64,000 bases of DNA from Ancrocorticia sp047602305 (GTDB lineage Bacteria > Actinomycetota > Actinomycetes > Actinomycetales > Actinomycetaceae), in assembly GCA_047602305.1 (NCBI GenBank), contig JASGHO010000001.1, positions 1,736,001 to 1,800,000 of the forward strand. Reading direction: 5' to 3'. This document shows, in pieces, positions 26,446 through 36,033 of the stretch (position 1 is the stretch's first letter; every line of letters starts with the position of its first letter). The translations under genes and the position numbers were made by a program. The notes under the pieces are model-generated. The model did not search any database, was not told where the DNA came from, and saw nothing but the letters and a program-made list of their open reading frames with translations.

Positions 26446-27794
26446 CAGCGATCAACACCTCCCATAACAGGATCGATAGAGGCAAGGCACACGATGGCAT
26501 CGGCGAGCAGGCCGCCTTCGGCCATCATGGACAGGCCTTGCAGATTGCGGAATCCCGGATCGGAAATGTGCGCCCGGAAGGGGCGGGTGCCGCCGTCGGA
26601 AACCAGATGGCAACCCCACGTACCCTTGGCGTGCTCGATGATCGTGTAGCTCTGACCAGCGGGAACGCGGAAGCCTTCGGTCACCAGCTTGAAGTGGTGG
26701 ATGAGGGATTCCATCGACTGGGTCATGATCTCGCGCACGTGCTCGGGCGAGGTGCCCTGGCCGTCGCGGCCAATCGACATCTGGGCGGGCCAGGCGATCT
26801 TCTTATCGGCAACCATGACGGGTTCGCCCTCGGAGGCGTCGAGACGATCGAGAACCTGGTAGATGATGCGCAGCGACTGGTGGCATTCCTTCACACGCAC
26901 CAGGGTGCGGTTGAAGGCGTCCGACTTGTCCCCGACCGGAACATCGAACTCGTACTCCTCGTAACCACAGTAGGGCTGCGTCTTGCGCAGGTCCCACGGC
27001 AGGCCAGCGGCACGCAGGCCCGGGCCCGTCTGGCCGAGAGCGAGGAGCGCCGGGAGCGAGAGCACGCCGACATCCTTGAAACGAGCCTTGAAGATGGGGT
27101 TTTCGCCAACGATGTCCCACATCTCCAGCATCGCCTTGTGCACGTTCGGGAGAACCTCACGGCAGAAATCGGTGGTGCCGGGAGAAAGATCCTCCGCCAC
27201 GCCACCGGGGCGAATGTACTCGTTGTTCATGCGCAGGCCGGAGATGCGCTCGATGATGCGCAGCACATCCTCGCGGCCGCGGAAGCCGATGGTCATCATC
27301 GTGGTGGCGCCGAGCTCGTTGAGAGCCGAGCCGAAAGCCACGAGATGCGAGGCGATACGCGAGAGTTCCATCATGAGCACACGGATCTGCTGGGCACGGC
27401 GCGGGATCTGATCCTCGATGCCGAGGAGCTTCTCGACGCCCATACAGTAGCCGACTTCCTGGAAGAAGCAGGCGGTGTAGTCCATGCGGGTAACGAACGT
27501 GACGCCCTGCGTCCAGGTCCGGTACTCCATGTTCTTCTCAATACCTGTGTGCAGGAAGCCGGTGGCTCCGCGCACTTCACGGACGTATTCGCCGTCGAGC
27601 TCGAAGAGGAGGCGGTACACACCGTGCGTTGACGGGTGAACCGGGCCGAGGTTCACAACAATGCGTTCCTCGGCCAGCTGAGCTGCTTCAGCCGAGATTT
27701 CCGACCAGTCGCCGCCCTCTGCGGAGAATGCAGGAAGGCCGTCGAGATCGGCTTCGGTAGCGCCATTGGTGGCGTGGAAAGTCTGCGAGGTCAT
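26445..27794 (-). CDS. nuoD: NADH-quinone oxidoreductase subunit D
   Basis: 449 residues. The 49-kDa subunit lining the quinone site; the quinone-head loop NLGPVHPSTHGVYRL with its His is intact, as are GFLHTGIEKNMEYRTW and DPVMGGVDR at the C-terminus. It has an N-terminal extension of about 45 acidic residues. Menaquinone use is inferred from the surrounding men genes. Confidence 0.96.
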   Translation of the reverse strand: MTSQTFHATNGATEADLDGLPAFSAEGGDWSEISAEAAQLAEERIVVNLGPVHPSTHGVYRLLFELDGEYVREVRGATGFLHTGIEKNMEYRTWTQGVTFVTRMDYTACFFQEVGYCMGVEKLLGIEDQIPRRAQQIRVLMMELSRIASHLVAFGSALNELGATTMMTIGFRGREDVLRIIERISGLRMNNEYIRPGGVAEDLSPGTTDFCREVLPNVHKAMLEMWDIVGENPIFKARFKDVGVLSLPALLALGQTGPGLRAAGLPWDLRKTQPYCGYEEYEFDVPVGDKSDAFNRTLVRVKECHQSLRIIYQVLDRLDASEGEPVMVADKKIAWPAQMSIGRDGQGTSPEHVREIMTQSMESLIHHFKLVTEGFRVPAGQSYTIIEHAKGTWGCHLVSDGGTRPFRAHISDPGFRNLQGLSMMAEGGLLADAIVCLASIDPVMGGVDR

Positions 27795-28510
27795 CAGTTG
27801 TAATCCCTCCGAGTATCCGGCGGCGGAATAACCGCACCCTTGTATTCCACGGGGATGCCGCCCAGCGGGTAATCCTTGCGCTGGGGGTGTCCGATCCAGT
27901 CGTCCGGCATCGCCGTACGAGTGAGGCCCGGATGATCGTCAAAGACGATACCCATGAGGTCCCAGGCTTCGCGCTCCGGCCAGTCATTGCCGGGGTAGAT
28001 GGAGACCACCGAGGGGATGTGCGGATCGTCATCCGGGCACGTCACCTCGAGGGATACGAACCGGTTGTGGGTGATCGAGAAGAGCGGGTAGTAGGCGTGC
28101 AGCTCACGGCCCGCATCGTTGGGGTAGTTGACAGCGGAAACGCCAATGCACATCTCGAAGCGCAGGTCCTGATCGTCACGCATGTAGCGCGTAGCACGAA
28201 CGATGTGCTCGCGGGCAATGAAGACAACGAGCTGACCATTTTCGACGACGACCTTCTCGATCGCCTCGTCACGGTGGATTCCGTCCGCTTCGAACAGCTC
28301 GATGAGGATGTCAACAACCTCGTCGAACCAGCCGCCGTAGGGGCGGGAGGCGGGCTGAGCAACCAGTTCGGTCTTGGTGAGACCGGAGAATCCGGAGGTA
28401 TCGCCGGAACCCTTGACTCCCCACATGCCCTGAACCTGGCGGAGCACGGAAGGAGCGGGACGGGATCCTTCGGGGGCGGGCGTCAATGCGCCTTCATTGA
28501 TCTCACTCAC
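27794..28510 (-). CDS. nuoC: NADH-quinone oxidoreductase subunit C
   Basis: 238 residues, starting with ATG at 28510, which overlaps the nuoB stop. The conserved 30-kDa motif ERE AWDLMGIVFDDHPGLTR and HPQRKDYPLGG are present. The N-terminal part (about 60 residues, GMWGVKGSGDTSGFSGL) is the actinobacterial-type extension. Peripheral-arm structural subunit next to NuoD. Confidence 0.95.
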   Translation of the reverse strand: MSEINEGALTPAPEGSRPAPSVLRQVQGMWGVKGSGDTSGFSGLTKTELVAQPASRPYGGWFDEVVDILIELFEADGIHRDEAIEKVVVENGQLVVFIAREHIVRATRYMRDDQDLRFEMCIGVSAVNYPNDAGRELHAYYPLFSITHNRFVSLEVTCPDDDPHIPSVVSIYPGNDWPEREAWDLMGIVFDDHPGLTRTAMPDDWIGHPQRKDYPLGGIPVEYKGAVIPPPDTRRDYN

Positions 28511-29067
28511 GCGAGCAACCCCTTCATCTCGTGGATTGGTGTGGCGGACAGTGCGGCGGCCTCGGCGGCTGCGGCGGCAGCCCTGCGTGCCTTCGGAGTC
28601 AGCTTGTTGTTTGCCGCTACCTGCTTACGCAGCTCGAGAATCGAGTAAATAAGCATCTCGGGGCGGGGCGGGCAGCCGGGCAGGTAGATATCCACCGGGA
28701 CGATGTGGTCCGCGCCCTGGACGATGGCGTAGTTGTTGAACATGCCACCGGAGGAGGCACACACGCCCATGGAGATGACCCACTTGGGATCTGCCATCTG
28801 GTCGTAGATATCGCGAACCACCGGCGCCATCTTCTGGCTGACGCGGCCGGAGATGATCATCATGTCGGCCTGTCGCGGCGAGGCACGGAAGACTTCCATG
28901 CCGAAACGCGACGAATCGAAGCGAGGCGTACCGAACGCCATCATCTCGATGGCGCAGCATGCCAGACCCATCGTGACGGGCCATTGCGAACTGGTGAGGG
29001 ACCAGTTGACGACACCTTCGACCGTGGTCAGGAAGATGCCCTGTTCCCCATTTTCATGGCGTGCCAT
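28507..29067 (-). CDS. nuoB: NADH-quinone oxidoreductase subunit B
   Basis: 186 residues from the ATG at 29067, which has GAGGAGG upstream (a longer in-frame start would overlap nuoA). Carries cluster N2, the last donor to quinone: GLACCAIEMMAFG, GVCASSGGMFNNYAIVQG and YLPGCPPRPEMLI provide the four cysteines. The Ala/Arg-rich C-terminal 25 residues are an extension. Confidence 0.96.
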   Translation of the reverse strand: MARHENGEQGIFLTTVEGVVNWSLTSSQWPVTMGLACCAIEMMAFGTPRFDSSRFGMEVFRASPRQADMMIISGRVSQKMAPVVRDIYDQMADPKWVISMGVCASSGGMFNNYAIVQGADHIVPVDIYLPGCPPRPEMLIYSILELRKQVAANNKLTPKARRAAAAAAEAAALSATPIHEMKGLLA

Positions 29068-29077
29068 ATATTCCTCC

Positions 29078-29437
29078 TCAGTCCCATTCCAAGCCACCGC
29101 GGCGCCATTCGTAAACGAAGGGCACAGTGATGAGGAAAATAAAAGTAAGCATGGCGATCATCCCGAACATGCCGAGCGCCTCGAAGGAGACGGCCCAGGG
29201 GTACAGGAAAACCACCTCGATATCGAAGATGATGAAGGTCATGGCGGTCAGGTAGTACTTGACCGGGAAGCGGCCAGCGCCTCCTGCACCGGGAGTTGCC
29301 TCCACGCCGCACTCATAGTTTTCCAACTTGACGCGGTTGTACCTGTTCGGGCTGAGGATGGCGCTGATCACGAGGCCAACGACAGCCAGAGCCAGTGCGG
29401 CAATAATCATCACCAGCAACGGAGCGTATGCGTTCAC
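29078..29437 (-). CDS. nuoA: NADH-quinone oxidoreductase subunit A
   Basis: 119 residues, GTG start with GGAGA upstream; first gene of the nuo run, 109 bp after menJ. Three membrane helices and the conserved loop YECGVEATPGAGGAGRFPVK (Cys and Glu of the quinone-site loop), then FDIEVVFLYPWAV. The gap upstream (29438-29546) may carry a separate promoter; a GC-rich hairpin CGGCCC/GGGCCG at 29508-29521 lies within it. Confidence 0.95.
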   Translation of the reverse strand: MNAYAPLLVMIIAALALAVVGLVISAILSPNRYNRVKLENYECGVEATPGAGGAGRFPVKYYLTAMTFIIFDIEVVFLYPWAVSFEALGMFGMIAMLTFIFLITVPFVYEWRRGGLEWD

Positions 29438-29546
29438 CGGGTCTCCACCTGCTCTCTCACATTCGGATAATGCCGCATTCCAACAGTTTGCGGTCTTGCT
29501 TCGCGTGCGGCCCTCGGGCCGGAATTATCTCTTCGTCGTATTCGTC

Positions 29547-30806
29547 TCATGCCCGGGGCACCGCCTTTGCTGCGGAGGCAATGAGCCGATCCATCCAGTC
29601 GCCATCGCTGCGGTCGTAGCAGTCGGACAACAACTTCATCACCAGGCGCATGAGCACTGGGCGGGGTAGCCCGTACTTAACACACAGGTGCATGATCTCT
29701 GGGCGCTCGATGAGTGAGGCGAAGACACGGCCGAGGGAGTAGTAGCCTCCCAGTTCCTCCGACATCGCCTTGGGGTAGAGCGTCAGTGCTGCTTCCTGGG
29801 CGGTGCGGGTGGGGCGAGAAAGTGCCTGTGCCAGGGCATCGGCGGCCATCCGGCCCGACTGGAGGGCGTAGGCGATTCCTTCGCCGTTGAACGGCGAGAC
29901 CATGCCGCCCGCGTCTCCCACAAGTAGGAGGCCATCGGCGTAGTGGGGCTTGCGGTTGAAGGCCATGGGGAGCGCTGCTCCGCGCAGCTTGCCGCGCTGG
30001 TTCTCCGGGGTGAATCCCCACTCCTCGGGAACGTTTTTCATCCAGTTCTCGAACATCTTGCGATAGTCGAGGCCGGAGGGTTTGGCGGTGGAGGAGAGTG
30101 ATCCCAGGCCCACGTTGACGAGGCCATCGCCGACGGCGAAGATCCATCCGTAGCCGGGCATGAGATCGGACTTGCCGGGCTCGCCTTCCCACAGTTCCAG
30201 GTGGGATTCCATCATGAGGTCTGCTGCACGCGGGGACTCGAAATAAACACGGTGCGCGACGCCCATGGGGCGATTGAATTTCTTTTCGCGGCCCATGGAG
30301 GTTGCCAGGCGGGCGGAAACGCCACCGGCGTCGACGACGTACTGTGCCCGATATTCGCGCACTTCCTTCGTGCGGGAATCGCGTGCCGTGACTCCGATGA
30401 TGCGATCGGTGCGCGAGTGGCGGATGGCACCGGTGACGGTGATGCCTTCCTTGAGGCGTGCGCCACTGCGCTGTGCGTGGCGGATGAGCGCCTCGTCGAG
30501 AACCATGCGGGAGGCGGCCAAACCGTAGTTGGGCATGGATTGCAGTTCGGGCCAGGGAACCTCGACGCAGTGTCCGCCGCCGTAGGTGCGCAGACCGTAG
30601 TTGCGGGCCCACCCCGTGGTGTCCACTCCCATGCGGATGAGTTCGGCGACCGCGCGCGGCGTCAGCCCGTCACCACAGATTTTGTCACGGGGGAAGGTGG
30701 CCTTTTCCAGAACAAGAACGTCCAGACCGGTCAGGGCGAGGTAATGGGCCGTCGATGCGCCAGCAGGGCCGCCACCAACGACGATGACGTCAGCATCGTT
30801 CGCCAT
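29547..30806 (-). CDS. menJ: Geranylgeranyl-reductase-family FAD oxidoreductase (MenJ-like)
   Basis: 419 residues. N-terminal FAD-binding VVGGGPAGASTAHYLA, substrate-side CGDGLTPRAV and the second FAD motif LLVGDAGGMVSPFNGEGIAY. Enzymes of this family saturate isoprene units; in mycobacteria MenJ reduces the beta-isoprene unit of menaquinone, and the position between menG and nuoA makes that the best reading. Geranylgeranyl reduction for lipids is the alternative. AACGGAGGCGAG precedes the ATG. Confidence 0.85.
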   Translation of the reverse strand: MANDADVIVVGGGPAGASTAHYLALTGLDVLVLEKATFPRDKICGDGLTPRAVAELIRMGVDTTGWARNYGLRTYGGGHCVEVPWPELQSMPNYGLAASRMVLDEALIRHAQRSGARLKEGITVTGAIRHSRTDRIIGVTARDSRTKEVREYRAQYVVDAGGVSARLATSMGREKKFNRPMGVAHRVYFESPRAADLMMESHLELWEGEPGKSDLMPGYGWIFAVGDGLVNVGLGSLSSTAKPSGLDYRKMFENWMKNVPEEWGFTPENQRGKLRGAALPMAFNRKPHYADGLLLVGDAGGMVSPFNGEGIAYALQSGRMAADALAQALSRPTRTAQEAALTLYPKAMSEELGGYYSLGRVFASLIERPEIMHLCVKYGLPRPVLMRLVMKLLSDCYDRSDGDWMDRLIASAAKAVPRA

Positions 30807-31031
30807 CTCGCCTCCGTTTCACGCATGAATTTTCACAGTTTCTTTACTGTGGCATACCCAGCCATCCTACGTCTCAGAAACGAGCGAAGAGAAACGAAAA
30901 GGGCCATCTTTACGCAAGTCTTTCCTTGCGAAATACGCGATATGATGGAGAACGGCGGTTGCGTGTGGAACCGAAGGAGCGCACGTGACCAACCCCTCAG
31001 GTCATCCCCGAAGATTGGCCACTCCGGCTGC

Positions 31032-31733
31032 TCAGATCCCGGGACGCGTAGCGCGGTGAAGGGCCACGATTCCGCCGGCAAGATTGCGATAGGCAACCTT
31101 CTCCCACCCGGCATCTTGGATACGGCCGGCGAGGGCTTCCTGGGCCGGCCAATCGATGATCGACTCGGCAAGATAGTCGTAGGCGACGTCGTCGGACGAA
31201 AACAGCTGACTGAGGGCCGGCATGACGGTCCCGAGATACAGGTTGTACGCGGCCCGGAAAGGTGCCCACGTGGGACGTGAGAATTCGGCGACGACGAGGT
31301 GCCCACCGGGCTTCGTGACGCGCAGCATCTCTCGCATCGCCAAGTCGGGATCATGAACGTTGCGCAAGCCGTAGGAGATGGTGGTGACGTCGAAGGTTTC
31401 GTCCTCGAACGGCAACGCCATCGCGTCACCGGCCACGAACGTCAGGTAGGGGTAGCGGCGCTTTCCTTCGGCCAGCATGCCCTGGGAAAAATCACAGGCG
31501 ACGACGTCGGCGCCCTTGGCTGCATACGCGGCCGACGACGTTCCGGTTCCGGCAGCCAAATCCAACACTTTGAGACCGGGCTTCGCATCAATAGCGACGG
31601 AGACCGCTTCACGCCACACTCGCACCTGACCCATCGTCATGAGATCGTTCATGATGTCGTACCGTGCGGCGACTTCGTCAAACATTCCCGCAACGTCGGA
31701 TGGCTTCTTCTTCAAGGTGGCGCGCTTGCTCAT
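31032..31733 (-). CDS. menG: Demethylmenaquinone methyltransferase
   Basis: 233 residues. Class I SAM methyltransferase with motif I VLDLAAGTGTSSAAYA, motif II ACDFSQGMLAEG, and the UbiE/MenG signatures FDEVAARYDIMNDLMTMG and SYGLRNVHDPDLAMREMLRV. It catalyses the last step of menaquinone synthesis. The 225-bp gap to menJ holds no gene. It is transcribed away from the membrane protein at 31989. Confidence 0.93.
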   Translation of the reverse strand: MSKRATLKKKPSDVAGMFDEVAARYDIMNDLMTMGQVRVWREAVSVAIDAKPGLKVLDLAAGTGTSSAAYAAKGADVVACDFSQGMLAEGKRRYPYLTFVAGDAMALPFEDETFDVTTISYGLRNVHDPDLAMREMLRVTKPGGHLVVAEFSRPTWAPFRAAYNLYLGTVMPALSQLFSSDDVAYDYLAESIIDWPAQEALAGRIQDAGWEKVAYRNLAGGIVALHRATRPGI

Positions 31734-31988
31734 GAAGAGTATTCAACCACGCAAACGCGCCGGGGCGTACTTAACGGTCACTCCACAGTGCTCTGGAATG
31801 GCCGTTGAGCGGCGCTCGGGAGGCGAGGTGCGAGAAACAGTCCCTCTCACGGCGAACATTTCCCCACGAGAGCGAAAGCTGTGGGAGCCGTGGAATAGAG
31901 TATGGGTTCAGAGGCTGGGTTTAGGGGCTGGTCCGGTGGAACCGGATCCATTGGACTGGCCTTTTCCAGGCAACGAAGGAGAATCCTC

Positions 31989-33584
31989 ATGAGTTGGCAA
32001 CCGATGATGTACATACCCCGCGCAACTCGTATGAGAGGCCGGACCTGGATCGTTGCTGTGCTCTCCCCCTTTGTCGCCCTCCTCGTCACCTACCTCGTGG
32101 CGCTCCTTTCCCTCTCTCTCGGCCCGTCGCTGGAGCAGCTGGCGCAGGCAGTGGGAGAGGACATTCCCCCGCTTTCCACGGCGCTGCCAGGGCTCGGCGA
32201 AGGCGGGCCCAGCATTGCCTTCTCGACGTTGATCCTTACCTTGGCGGCCCTGGCGGCACCGCTGTCCATCAGCGTTACGCTGAATTCCGATCTTGGATTC
32301 CCGCTATCACTCCAGGCATCGTTATGGGCGGTTCCCCTCACACTGACATTGGTGGCGGCACTCGTGATGTTTCTGCTTCACCGCAACGAGTGCCGCGGGA
32401 TTTCGCAAGCCGGATTCATGGTGGCCCTACCGGCATTGTTGTCCGGGGTGATCCTGGCCGCCGGGGCTGCGGTAGCGTCCCTCTTCACCACCATCAACAC
32501 GAGTGCGTCATCGGACCTTTTCCCGATACTTGGTGGAGATCTCACGTTTGAGACGTCCACCAGCCTCGATGCTACGTGGCTTGTTGTTGGGGCCTTCGTG
32601 CTCGGGTTCTTCCCTGCCGCATTGGCCCGTCTGAACGCTATTCGACCGCGCCGCTCCACCTACGTCTATACGTCACTACCGAGCCACGCGCATGCCTTTG
32701 GCCATGCCCTGCGTACCAGTTTCACGGTAGTTGTGGGAGCAGCGCTCGCTACCGGCGCCTACCTGGCAGTCTACGCACTCTTCAATCTCGACGGCCTGCC
32801 CGCCACCACCCTGTTTTATGGCCTTCCTTTCCTCGTCAATATGGGTATTGCCTGTATCTTTGGGGCCATCGGTGGCCTCGGGGTGGTCACGGTGAAAGCA
32901 CCCTCGGAGTTGGGGATTCCCGGCGGCCCGGAAAACGAAACCATACGCACCCTCATTTTCGACGGCGCACCGTGGACCATCTGGGTAATGGCCGCCTTCG
33001 TTGTTCCAGCGTTCGTGATGGGAGCCCTCTATTGGGGGCGTACTCGCGACCCGCGCACCGAGCGGGGCTTCCTTTCATGGCTTGCGCTCCCCCTCTCGTT
33101 CACATGTGTGGGTTTCCTTGCGATAGCTCTCAACATGCTTGTTGCGGGCGGTTCGTTCTTTGGCGAGACACTCGCCGTGATGGTCAGGCTCTCCTGGTTG
33201 GATCTGCTATGGATCATCGGCATCGGAATCCTCATGGAGATCATCTCTCGGTTCACGCGACCCAAGGGGCCCCTGAGTCCGGAGCAACTCGTTCCCGGCA
33301 TCTATCAAGGCTCCGGGCAACCGGCGCCGGGGCAGGTTCCTTTTGCTCAGCAGGGCCCCGGGCAGCCGATGCCGGAGCCTTACCCAGTCGGGCCGGGCTC
33401 TTACCCAGTCGGGCCGGGTCAAGTGATTCCCGGGCAACAGGCAGGGCCCCACCCTTCAGCGCCGGGCCAGCCAGTACCCGGTTCGTATGCTCCCACACCG
33501 AACCGGCCAGTACCCGGGCAACAAATGCCTGGCCCAGCAGACCAGCATCCCCACCAAGGCTTCATGCCTCCTTCTTCTGACTAA
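31989..33584 (+). CDS. Polytopic membrane protein with Pro/Gly/Gln-rich tail
   Basis: 531 residues from the ATG at 31989 (GAAGGAG upstream). About eight to ten hydrophobic segments are seen between residues 20 and 430, followed by a cytoplasmic-type tail of about 100 residues rich in Pro, Gly and Gln (PVGPGSYPVGPG is an exact internal duplication). The tail resembles the low-complexity ends of actinobacterial membrane proteins. No transporter or enzyme motif is recognised. It is the first gene on the plus strand before menB, possibly only a neighbour. Confidence 0.75.
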   Translation: MSWQPMMYIPRATRMRGRTWIVAVLSPFVALLVTYLVALLSLSLGPSLEQLAQAVGEDIPPLSTALPGLGEGGPSIAFSTLILTLAALAAPLSISVTLNSDLGFPLSLQASLWAVPLTLTLVAALVMFLLHRNECRGISQAGFMVALPALLSGVILAAGAAVASLFTTINTSASSDLFPILGGDLTFETSTSLDATWLVVGAFVLGFFPAALARLNAIRPRRSTYVYTSLPSHAHAFGHALRTSFTVVVGAALATGAYLAVYALFNLDGLPATTLFYGLPFLVNMGIACIFGAIGGLGVVTVKAPSELGIPGGPENETIRTLIFDGAPWTIWVMAAFVVPAFVMGALYWGRTRDPRTERGFLSWLALPLSFTCVGFLAIALNMLVAGGSFFGETLAVMVRLSWLDLLWIIGIGILMEIISRFTRPKGPLSPEQLVPGIYQGSGQPAPGQVPFAQQGPGQPMPEPYPVGPGSYPVGPGQVIPGQQAGPHPSAPGQPVPGSYAPTPNRPVPGQQMPGPADQHPHQGFMPPSSD

Positions 33585-33658
33585 CTTCTAACTAACCGGC
33601 TCCCCTTCCTCCAACACACCAGCTCCCCCTTCCAACTGACGTAAGGCGCATACCCGAC

Positions 33659-34618
33659 ATGACTGACTTCCCCGCTCTTCCTCAGCCCGTCTCTGACCTT
33701 TTCGATCCTGAGCAGTGGCGTGATATCCCCGGATTCGATTTCCAGGACATCAGCTACCACCGCGGCGTCCGCCGGGAGCGCGACGATTCTGGAAACGTTG
33801 TTTCATGCCGAGACATCCCTGTGGTCCGCATCGCCTTTGCCCGGCCGGAGGTACGCAACGCGTTTCGGCCCGAGACCGTTGACGAGCTCTACCAGGCACT
33901 TGACCATGCGCGGCTCACCGGAGATGTTGGTTCGGTCATCCTCACCGGAAATGGGCCCTCACCCAAGGATGGTGGGTGGGCATTCTGCTCGGGTGGAGAC
34001 CAGCGTGTACGAGGCCGTGACGGCTACCGCTACTCCAAGGATGGTGAACCCGATCCGGTGCGCGCCGGGCGCCTCCACATCCTTGAAGTGCAGCGCCTCA
34101 TTCGTTCCATGCCCAAGGTGGTTATCGCAGCAATTCCCGGATGGTCCACGGGCGGTGGGCATTCCCTCGGTGTTGTCTGCGACCTCGCGGTGGCCTCCAA
34201 GGAGCACGCCCGCTTCAAGCAGGTGGACGCCAATGTTGGCTCCTTCGATGCGGGATACGGCTCCCAGTTGCTCGCCCGCCAGGTGGGCGACCGCCGCGCC
34301 CGCGAGATCTTCTTTCTGGCACGCGAGTACTCTGCGGATCAAGCCGAAGCCTGGGGCGCCATCAACGAGGCGGTTCCCCACGCAGATTTGGAGAAGCGCG
34401 CGCTGGAATACGCCGAGATCATTGCCACGAAATCACCCCAGGCAATCCGCATGCTCAAGTTCACCTTCAACGCCCTCGATGAGGGTATTGCAGGGATGCA
34501 GGCCTTCGCCGGTGAGGCCACGCGTTTGGCCTACATGACGGACGAGGCACGGGAAGGTCGGGACTCCTTCCTGGAACGCCGCAGCCCGGATTGGTCCACC
34601 TTCCCCTACTACGTCTGA
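33659..34618 (+). CDS. menB: 1,4-dihydroxy-2-naphthoyl-CoA synthase
   Basis: 319 residues. Crotonase-fold enzyme that closes the second ring of the menaquinone head group from o-succinylbenzoyl-CoA. Diagnostic segments: FCSGGDQRVRGRDGY, PGWSTGGGHSLGVVCDL, VGSFDAGYGSQLLARQVG and the C-terminal DWSTFPYYV. The first of the menB-menE-menA run, 15 bp before menE. Confidence 0.95.
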   Translation: MTDFPALPQPVSDLFDPEQWRDIPGFDFQDISYHRGVRRERDDSGNVVSCRDIPVVRIAFARPEVRNAFRPETVDELYQALDHARLTGDVGSVILTGNGPSPKDGGWAFCSGGDQRVRGRDGYRYSKDGEPDPVRAGRLHILEVQRLIRSMPKVVIAAIPGWSTGGGHSLGVVCDLAVASKEHARFKQVDANVGSFDAGYGSQLLARQVGDRRAREIFFLAREYSADQAEAWGAINEAVPHADLEKRALEYAEIIATKSPQAIRMLKFTFNALDEGIAGMQAFAGEATRLAYMTDEAREGRDSFLERRSPDWSTFPYYV

Positions 34619-34633
34619 GCAACCCGAGTACCC

Positions 34634-36022
34634 ATGCCTGTTCCCCGCCTCTTCACCGGCACGGTTGACGAACTCTACATCGCCATCCAGCCCATGCTTG
34701 GCGATACATCCTCGCCGACTTTTGCGCCCGCATCACATAGTGGGCGATCGCCCGCAGGGCAAATGACAACCGAAAGCCTAATTTCATCCAGTCATCGGGT
34801 CCTGCCCACCCGCCAGGAACAGCGCAGAGCTGGGGTGTCAGACGCATCTTCGTCACAAGTACTTATCCCGGTCGGTCCCTCGGAGGAAGAGGCCGCCCGG
34901 CGCGCATTGGACTCTGGCCTCTACGATCATTTGCCTGCGGATACCGCACTACTGATGCGTACCTCCGGTTCGTCCTCTGGGGTCGGTAAAACAGTGGTGA
35001 TCTCCCGAGATTCCCTCATGGCATCGGCGGACGCCACTCACGCGGCTCTTGGCGGGCCGGGGCACTGGGCCTGTGCGCTCTCCACACACCACATTGCGGG
35101 CCTTCAAACGGTGTTCCGGGCGGCGCGAGCAGGCACCCGTGCCATCTCCGCGGGCCGTGGCACCCCCGAAGAATTGGCGGCGGCGGCCGAGGAGATGGCT
35201 GGTGAGCGCGCCTACCTTTCGCTCGTTCCCACCCAGTTGCGTCGCTTGCTTGATTCTCCTTATACGAACCAGGCGCGGGCATTCGCGGCCATCCTCCTTG
35301 GAGGAGCGGCGGCAGCGCCAGAGCTCCTCCGCCGCTCACGCGAGGCGGGGCTTCACATCGTCACCACCTATGGCATGACGGAGACCTGTGGCGGATGCGT
35401 GTACAACGGAGTGCCAATTGGCGATACCCAGCTCAGCCTTGGAGAGCATGGGCAAATAGCCATAACCGGCAGCGTTGTTGCCACCGGGTACCTCACCGCG
35501 CCACCCTCCGAAACTGTGAGAGGTTGCGCCGAAGATCGATCCGCCAAAGATCTATCCTTCGAAGATCGACCCGCCGAAGAACCATCTACCCAAGATCGAG
35601 CCCCCCAAGGTTTCTCGCGCCAACTCGGCATCCTCGAACCATTTGATGGCTCGTTTATCACCCAGGACTCGGGCCATTGGGCCAACAACAGGCTCCAGAT
35701 TCTCGGACGCCTTGATGCCGCCATCACCACCGGCGGTCTCACCGTAATCCCCGGGATCATCGAACGGGAACTGGAGAAACTCGGGGCGGGCGAGTGCGTC
35801 GTCGTCGGAATTCCGGACGAACAGTGGGGTGAAATCGTCGTCGCCCTGACAACCAATCCCCTGGACAATCCGGCAGCCGAACTTCGTAAGCGATTCGAAG
35901 CCGGATACGTCCCGAAGACGGTGCTATCCGTCCGGGATCTCGGACTCGCGTCGCTGCCCTACCTGGAGTCGGGCAAGGTCGATCGCGTCACCGCGGCCCG
36001 GCTAGTTCTTGAAAAGTTGTAG
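34634..36022 (+). CDS. menE: o-Succinylbenzoate-CoA ligase
   Basis: 462 residues. An AMP-forming acyl-CoA ligase: RTSGSSSGVGKTVVISRDSL is the phosphate-binding loop, THHIAGLQTVFRA and TTYGMTETCGGCVYNG the core motifs, and SGKVDRVTAARL the C-terminal catalytic Lys loop. The N-terminal portion is short, as in other MenE proteins. A low-complexity insertion of about 35 residues (35520-35620) made of repeated Glu-Asp-Arg units separates the core from the hinge. Placed between menB and menA. Confidence 0.88.
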   Translation: MPVPRLFTGTVDELYIAIQPMLGDTSSPTFAPASHSGRSPAGQMTTESLISSSHRVLPTRQEQRRAGVSDASSSQVLIPVGPSEEEAARRALDSGLYDHLPADTALLMRTSGSSSGVGKTVVISRDSLMASADATHAALGGPGHWACALSTHHIAGLQTVFRAARAGTRAISAGRGTPEELAAAAEEMAGERAYLSLVPTQLRRLLDSPYTNQARAFAAILLGGAAAAPELLRRSREAGLHIVTTYGMTETCGGCVYNGVPIGDTQLSLGEHGQIAITGSVVATGYLTAPPSETVRGCAEDRSAKDLSFEDRPAEEPSTQDRAPQGFSRQLGILEPFDGSFITQDSGHWANNRLQILGRLDAAITTGGLTVIPGIIERELEKLGAGECVVVGIPDEQWGEIVVALTTNPLDNPAAELRKRFEAGYVPKTVLSVRDLGLASLPYLESGKVDRVTAARLVLEKL

Positions 36023-36033
36023 GATCGTGCCTC

